NCBI GenBank assembly: GCA_012931725.1
Contig: CM022953.1
Span: 24,884,534 to 24,948,533, forward strand
Reading direction: 5' to 3'
DNA length: 64,000 nt
Source: Litsea cubeba
Lineage: Eukaryota; Streptophyta; Magnoliopsida; Laurales; Lauraceae
A program made the position numbers and the translations under genes. The notes below the pieces were generated by a model. The model saw nothing but the letters and a program-made list of their open reading frames with translations. It made no database searches and was not told the origin of the DNA. The stretch's first letter is position 1. The number at the start of each line of letters is the position of its first letter. Below are positions 58,227 to 64,000 of this stretch, one piece after another.

Positions 58227-59997
58227 TGTTGGAAATAGAGTAGGCCTCTAGGATAGGTTTCAAAAACTTTTGACCCACTTGACGCAGGGATCAACTATCC
58301 AGAAGGCTATAAAACCCAGTCCAAGATCTATGTCCTCAATCTCAGCCATCATGATCAGTAAATACAATCTATCTAGAAGATAGAAATAGCAACTAATAAG
58401 CATCCATAATAATCTACAACATGCAAGGAAGTGGATTATACCTTTGGAGCTCGGTTGTGCTCTAATGGAGAAGTTGCGTCTTTCTTTGATGATGAAACGC
58501 TTTCACTAATCAAATAGGAATCTCCAAGACCTCTTGATCTTCCACGCTATGACCCGTATCAGATTCTCCTTTCTCTCAAGAAGATGGTGGGATCTCCAAG
58601 AGAAAACTACTAGGAACTCTAGGGAGGAACTAGAAAGAGAACTAGAAGAGGGAAAGAGAGGAAAAACTCGAGCAACACTTGCTCTAGGGGCCTTGGACGT
58701 TAATCCCAATGCAAGAATAGATTATTATTGACGTCCAGCCCACTTATCCTCTATTTATAGCTTTTTCAAGTTGCCTACTCTTTACTAATTACAATAGAAG
58801 TCTTACTTCCATTAATTAGTAACTTACCATATCATAATTAGAAGTCTCACTTCAAATATGATTAGTAACTTTCCAATTCCTTTCTAATTAAAATAGAAGT
58901 CTCACTTCTACTAAAATTAGCAAGTCTACTATTACCACTATTAGAAGTCTCACTTCAAATAAAAATAGTAACTTTCCTTTTAGAGTTCAACTAGAATTAG
59001 ATACTTTCTAATAATTGGGCTAGCGTGGGGACCACTAGGGATTCCTTAGAAAGCTGGCTCCAACTGGGACACGCGACCCCACATCTCATGTGTAATCCGG
59101 ACCCACATTTAATTGCAAATAACTCCACTATATAAATGCAATTGAACTCCAGTCTTAGGAATATTACATAGAAGACCCTAAACTTCCACATTACCACAAG
59201 TAGACCCCTCTATCAATATCCATGGATCAATTGGACCTGTCATCCAAACTAGATCCATATCTTATTATCCTTGAGCCCCAATTAATTATAATGATCATAG
59301 GTACTTTTCCAATTAACTCTTCATCGGAATGGGTGCGCACTTACTAATGATAAATCCATTAATTGGCGCAAGGGGATATTTAGAGATAGATTCCATCTTG
59401 ACCATTGAATGTTCCCACAGCTCTACTACCACGTACCCAAATCACCGAGGTGTTGACCTACAGTTGGCCTCACTCATTGATGACTCAAAGCAAATGAGTA
59501 GATAGAAACTTGAGTTCATTACTGTCTCAGGATTGAGAGCCTATTGCTAGGGAATTATGAGAGCAGACCTTAAAGTAAAGACAGTGTTTATAAGGTGCTT
59601 CTCATGGTCCTTCAATACATCCAATGTACCAGCTCTATGATCCAGAATCTTCCATTCTGATGATCGAGACAAATCACACTATCTCATAGTGATCAAAGTG
59701 CTGCAACCTTGTCAGTATGAGATGTCCAGTCTCATCACTGGTTGTGAAGATATTTTAAGTATAAGATTTGCCACACATGTCTCCCGTATGTGGATCTCAT
59801 CCATACACATGTGTTACATCTAATATACTTGTGGATTCCGGTTCATCTCATGAACCATCATGTCATTCTATTGGTTATGTCCAAGTATATAATAAATCAC
59901 CATTCATCTCATGAAAGGAAAGCATGAATGTACTGATAACTAAAGAAATTAATCAATTTATTATATCATCTACTGGATTGAGTCCATAAAACTAACA
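58227..59997 (-). repeat. 5' LTR of copia M1
   Basis: 1771 bp. Plus-strand ends TGTTGGAAATAG and AACTAACA. The right flank TAGGG is the slightly changed target duplication. It matches 23935-25702 and the solo copies at 17877 and 32309. Confidence 0.92.
58751..58760 (-). promoter_or_regulatory. TATA box of copia M1
   Basis: Minus-strand CTATAAATAG at 58760-58751 within the 5' LTR. Equivalent sites are present in the other copies (for example near 24454). Confidence 0.65.
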
Positions 59998-60002
59998 TAG
60001 GG

Positions 60003-60540
60003 TAGGTTCACTTTAAAGTCTGCTTATAAACTTGTGTGCAGCAATTGGGATCACGGTCTCCGTTGGCCTTCTATGATTTGGTTTACAGGATGTATTAAAA
60101 AGCACTCCATATGTGCATGGATGTTTCTACGAGGTAGGCTTAAAACAAAAGATTTTCTCCTCCAGCGGAATGTTGATTGTGAGTCTTGCTGTGTTCTCTG
60201 TAATTGCACTTGGGAGACATCTACTCATGTTATGGTTCAATGCCCTTATTCTCAAGAGGTGTTGAAATCTCTCTTAGCGACTTTGAATTTGGAGCCTATC
60301 AACAGTGCAAACTCTTTTGAATTATTCAACTCCATTCTTCTTCCATTAGATTCTCACGAGAAAGGGCTTCAAACTCTTGGTAAGCTGCTCTTCAATGCTT
60401 TTGTTTGGCATATTTGGGCTGAAAGGAATGGAAGAATATTCAGAAGCAAAGAAAACCAAAGAATGGCTGTGGTGTAGAAAATCATTCAAATTGTATGAAG
60501 TCGGATCACTTATCTTGTGCTAGATACCGACCCAAACCAA
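60003..60540 (+). pseudogene. LINE ORF2 C-terminus, right half (zf-RVT)
   Basis: The frame resumes at RFTLKSAYKLV and continues with HSICAWMFLRGRLKTKDFLL, CCVLCNCTWETSTHV and CPYSQEV, the Cys/His pattern of zf-RVT, then HIWAERNGRIFRSKENQ. A TAG at 60475-60477 and a further TGA interrupt a tail that still reads as LINE to about 60540. No poly(A) tail is obvious. It is the other half of 23500-23934. Confidence 0.85.
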
Positions 60541-61486
60541 CTAGTACTAATTAAGTGAGTATTTAGCCGTAAGTGAGTTTTAGTATTAGTTGGGTGAGAA
60601 TATAATTAGATTTAGTCTTGGTTTAGTTTTGGAAACTTTGAGATCGTTTAAGATTAGTTAGTCACACTCAGGGACGCCCTGAGTGCACGCATGAAATGGG
60701 GGTTCATTCTAATTTTGTGATTTTGATCGTGGTTTTTATGTCATTTGAATAATTGAATTATTTGCTACAGCTTTCGTTTTTAGCCTATGTGTGTGTTTGA
60801 GGCCCAGAAACTCAAGTTTTGGCCCAAAAGGGTAAATCGACTATTCATGGTAAATCTGGGCATAAATTTTGAAATCTCAAAACCATGTCAAAACTATACT
60901 TTTCTGAGATTAGATATTTCTGAAATCTAAGTGAATACCACTGCGCTTGGACGACCCCTTCAGTTTGATCCACTGTCCGGGAGTCCTTAAACTTGTGGAC
61001 TATCTGCAGACTATTCGTGTATTGTATACACATCGTGCGCGTTTTCGGTTCCACGGCCGGCCTCCCCGTCTACCTTGTGTAGCATGGGATCGTATTTAGC
61101 GTGTCGTGATATCGTGTGTGCTTGCTCTTGTCATTTTTATGATAGAGAAAGGATGAGCTCAATGTGGATTTATCTTTTCATGATATTACAAGTATTCATG
61201 CTAGTTTGGTATATTCGAAATGCACCTCTTAAATCTTCAACAATTTGAAGATTGTTTTCATGTGTATACCTAAATTGTTTATTTGCCAAACCGTCGTATT
61301 TGATGGTTGTTATTTTGGTGCCTAGGTGCGGCAGGGTTTGCCTTTGAGGAGGAGTGCCCGGAGGAGGCTATTGGGCCACCCCCAGCTCGTGAGTGGCAAC
61401 CCGACGACGTCAATTAGACGTCGGGTGGGTTTTTGAGATTCGTACACCTTTTTGGGAAAAGTAGATTGAGCTTTCAGATGTGTAAT
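60541..61486 (+). mobile_element. Possible diverged LTR fragment related to LTR-A
   Basis: The start (CCGACCCAAACCAACTAG near 60530) and the order of parts loosely recall LTR-A, and a 92-nt exon-like segment at 61326-61417 matches the one in LTR-A in length, phase and C-terminal residues. The remaining similarity is weak, so family membership is inference. No target duplication was found. Confidence 0.35.
61326..61417 (+). other. 92-nt exon-like segment, third and most diverged copy
   Basis: Preceded by TGCCTAG (acceptor-like). It reads in the phase taking one base from upstream to a peptide with FEEECPEEAIGPPP and REWQPDDVN, then TAG. Same length as 20349-20440 and 27426-27517. Confidence 0.4.
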
Positions 61487-61518
61487 CACTACACCATTTC
61501 ACGGCTTTTACAGCGCGT

Positions 61519-61860
61519 CATTTACGGCGTGCATTGAAAGCAAGCCGTAAATGATATGATAGTACGGCGCGCATGGAATGCGAGCCGCAAAATGGATTTT
61601 TCTTCTCTTTATTAAGGCGTGCATTTTGCGGGCCGTGAGATCTTATCAATTACGGCGTGCATTTAGGACGCCGTAAATATTGAGCATTTGCGGCCCACAT
61701 TCACAAGCCGTAAAAATATTAGCGTATCACAGCCCACATGTTGCACGCTGTAAAAGGCCAAGCCATTCAAATTAAGTTCATGGCCTGCTTTGAGAAACTG
61801 TAAGATTAATCAGCTTTCACAGCCCACATTTCGTATGCCGTAAAAAAAGAAACCCGCCAA
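61519..61860 (+). repeat. Subterminal hairpin repeats of the CACTA end
   Basis: CATTTACGGC (61519-61528) pairs with GCCGTAAATG (61544-61553), TTACGGC (61650-61656) with GCCGTAA (61670-61676), TTTGCGGC with GCCGTAAA (about 61687-61714) and ACAGC (61729-61733) with GCTGT (61747-61751). Further degenerate units lie near 61563, 61615 and 61815. Such repeats normally bind the transposase. Confidence 0.75.
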
Positions 61861-62018
61861 ATTAATATTCTAAAAATATTTCGCACCCTTTTTTTGACAC
61901 CCAAAATTTAACCCCAAATTTGGGATAGACGATACCCACTGAGAACCCAAATCTTGACACCAAAAAAATTTCGCACACCTTCTTCTTCTCACGATACCCA
62001 CCGAGAACCCATTGCTCA

Positions 62019-62917
62019 CACTATAAAAAAAATGACTTTTAGCGTCAAACTTTTTGCCGCGGCCAGTGTTTTTGTGGCTATTTCTTACTTGTTGCCACCA
62101 CCAATAGAGTTAGTGGCAACAAATCTCATTTTGCCTCGCCCGTGTCTGCCCGTGACAAAAGGTGTCAGAAAATTTTTTTTAACGACGAAAATTAGCATCG
62201 AAAAATTTATCACCGACGTTTAATATAAAACATCGGTAAAGGTTGGTAGATTTTTTTACTTTTTTTCAAAAAAATAAATAAATTTATTTTTACCGATGAA
62301 AATTTCTATTTTTTGCGACGAAAAATAATCGTTGGTAAATTTCCCAATTTTTTTCCCTCTCCCGCCACCGAAACCCCTCTTTTCACTCTCTCTCTCTTGT
62401 GCACTCTTCTCTCACTCTCTCTCCGGCAAAGGTTATGTTTTACCGACAAAATATTTGTGTCGCCGGCAAAGGATATATTTTTTGCCGGCGAAATACCTAT
62501 ATCGCCGGCAAATGTCAATTTGCCAAATTTTGATAAGTTATTTAACTTAAAAAATTACATTTTCATTATTTTTGTTTTGGAAGAATAAAAGTTAACTCGG
62601 GCCTTCAAAATCAATTCAGCCCCAAAAATAACATTCCACTGTGCCCGCCCCATTTTCCATTTCCCGCGCCCGCTCAAATGCATATCATTTCCAGTTCCCT
62701 CGCCTTTTCTCAATCCCTCATCTCTCTGACCCTCTCTCGCCCAGCAATCCCTCATCTCTTTGTCAGCCATCCCTCCATTTCCTTCTCCCTCATGACCTCA
62801 GCCCTCTCCTCCATCTCTGAGGAGACCTGCGCTCCTCCATCTCTCCAGGCGACCTTCGCTCCTCCATCTCCCTCGCACGCAGACCTCGTCCATCTCTCTC
62901 ACAACGGAACCAAGGCA
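62019..62917 (+). mobile_element. Second CACTA-like 5' end, nested
   Basis: CACTATAAAAAAAATGACTT at 62019 starts a second CACTA-like end. Subterminal motifs of the GACGAAAA and ACCGACAAA type follow, and an 11-bp hairpin TTTGCCGGCGA/TCGCCGGCAAA lies at 62481-62512. A C/T-rich stretch at 62640-62900 resembles a transcript leader. The right end is not seen. Confidence 0.6.
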
Positions 62918-64000
62918 CACTACAACAAAAATCATTTTTTGCGACAAATATTCCGCGATGTTTTGAAATTTTGTCACTAAATGTTGTTTTTCGCGACGAA
63001 AAATTCATATCGTCGCCTAAAACGAAAAGACAAATTATTTAGCGACAATAATTTTCAATTGTAGCAAAATATTTTCGCGAAAAGTTTGACACCAAAAAAT
63101 GGAGTCGGCGCCATGAAGAGGTAAAGTTTTTGCGATGAAACTATTTATTTAACGACGATTTGTTTTCGTCGGTAAATCAATTTCACCATATTTTATTAAA
63201 GAAATTTCACAAAAAAAATATATCGTCGCAAAATCCATTAAAAATGATCCACGACGAAAATATTTCATCGCAGAATGCATAAAATTTGGGGCGCGCGTCT
63301 GGCTTGGCGGTTCAATTTTTAGAACTATTGGGTTACGAAATGAAGTAACGCAACACCTTCGTCGATCCATCTCTCTCACACTATTGGACACAGCACCCAC
63401 CTCCTCTCCCTCTCGATGTCCACCCTCTCTCTCTCTTCATCTCGCAATCCCTTGCGCAGACCCATTCCAAAGGCAGCCCCCCTCTCCAGTCTCTCTGCTC
63501 TTCATCTCTCTCACGCTTGCAGACCGTCGGCCCTTCTTCCTCTATGCGCAGATCGCGCCACCACCACCAGCAGCACAGAGCCCATCATCTCTCCCTCTTC
63601 TCCCTCCACGCGCAGACCGCACCACCACCACCAGCAGCGTAGAGCCCATCATTTGTCCCTCTTTTCCCTCCACGCGCTGAACTCATCCCATTCACAGGTA
63701 AGAGCCTCTCTCCCTCCTCTCTGCATCACCATCGCATCCCTCAGCACCTCCCCTGCACGCCAGCGCACCCTCTCCTCTCATAGAGATCTCCAGATCTCCA
63801 AGAAGGATATCTGTTTTTTTTTAATTCTGGGTTTTTCTTTTTGTTGTTTTTGTGGGGTTTTGGATCTGGGTTTTTGTTTTGTTTTGTTTTGGGATGAGAG
63901 ATTGGATTTTACTAATTTGGTTAACACAGCGAGCCAGACCGACTCACCGAGTCTCTCTCTTTCTTTTCCAAGAAACGGAAAAGAAGGTAATTGCCACCTT
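62918..64000 (+). mobile_element. Third CACTA-like 5' end with C/T-rich leader
   Basis: CACTACAACAAAAATCATTT at 62918 is a typical CACTA terminus. Repeated GCGAC, GACGAAAA and TCGTCG motifs run to about 63300. A C/T-rich leader follows at 63360-63700 with CACAG/GTAAGAG, a good splice-donor match at 63698. The coding region would lie beyond the window. Confidence 0.65.

Larger units (their letters stand above)
23935..59997 (-). mobile_element. Ty1-copia element M1, split by three later insertions
   Basis: The two LTRs (58227-59997 as 5', 23935-25702 as 3') share ends TGTTAG...CCAACA on the minus strand and lengths of 1771 and 1768 bp. A tRNA-Met primer site lies beside the right LTR and a polypurine tract beside the left one. 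The target duplication is TGGGG on the left (23930-23934) and TAGGG on the right (59998-60002), one mismatch. It is confirmed by the LINE frame that joins across it. Inserted within are LTR-B (27042-29867), a solo LTR of the same family (32309-34128) and the Tat element (34770-57242). Without them and their duplicated bases M1 is about 8.9 kb. Gag and pol are badly decayed. Confidence 0.9.
61487..64000 (+). mobile_element. CACTA transposon 5' end (outermost of three)
   Basis: CACTACACCATTTCACGGCT at 61487 has the form of a CACTA (En/Spm) terminal inverted repeat. It is followed by an array of subterminal TTACGGC/GCCGTAA repeats to about 61850. The right end is not in the window. The preceding trinucleotide AAT (61484-61486) would be the 3-bp target duplication. 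Confidence 0.7.

Noticed and set aside
58997..59197. 66-codon frame shared by all four M1-family LTRs (also 21390, 24702, 33127)
   Set aside because: Differences between copies mostly change residues, including to very different ones, so coding selection is not supported.

Overview
The window is a block of plant (angiosperm, probably dicot) heterochromatin made almost entirely of transposable elements. The plant assignment rests on Ty1-copia elements primed by initiator tRNA-Met, a Tat-type Ty3-gypsy element with two RNase H domains and an antisense extra gene, a LINE with a zf-RVT tail, and CACTA ends. I see no intact host gene and no RNA gene. Coding regions of the elements carry stops and frameshifts, so they are annotated as pseudogenes.

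Layout: 1-2520 is an LTR of a Tat-like family. 2521-~16706 is a copia element (C2) whose leader is split by a younger copia element (C1, 2686-10275, TSD AGTAG, LTRs about 1% diverged). 16707-17876 holds two tandem copies of an unrecognised coding fragment. 17877-22391 is a solo copia LTR (TSD ATGAC), itself split by a solo LTR of another family (LTR-A, 17967-20823, TSD GATTA). 22392-23500 contains a GRF-zinc-finger-like fragment.

23500-60540 is one nested stack. A LINE is cut by copia M1 (23935-59997, minus strand, TSD TGGGG/TAGGG). M1 is cut by solo LTR-B (27042-29867, TSD ACTAC), by a solo LTR of its own family (32309-34128, TSD TGGTG), and by a 22.5-kb Tat element (34770-57242, minus strand, TSD AGTAA). 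Without these insertions M1 is about 8.9 kb and the LINE reading frame is continuous across the site. The right edge (61487-64000) shows three successive CACTA 5' ends.

The most interesting structure lies inside the Tat element, between integrase and the 3' LTR. There is an antisense gene with its own TATA box and a predicted five-exon structure (38371-43108). Between its end and the convergent end of pol are a minisatellite and an array of ten 30-31-nt hairpins (43750-44204) whose two stems show compensatory changes between units. A second family of three hairpins with a compensatory change sits nearer the polypurine tract (37628-37765). A separate signal is a 92-nt, acceptor-to-stop, exon-like segment found in three LTR-like copies, with mostly synonymous differences between the two closest copies.
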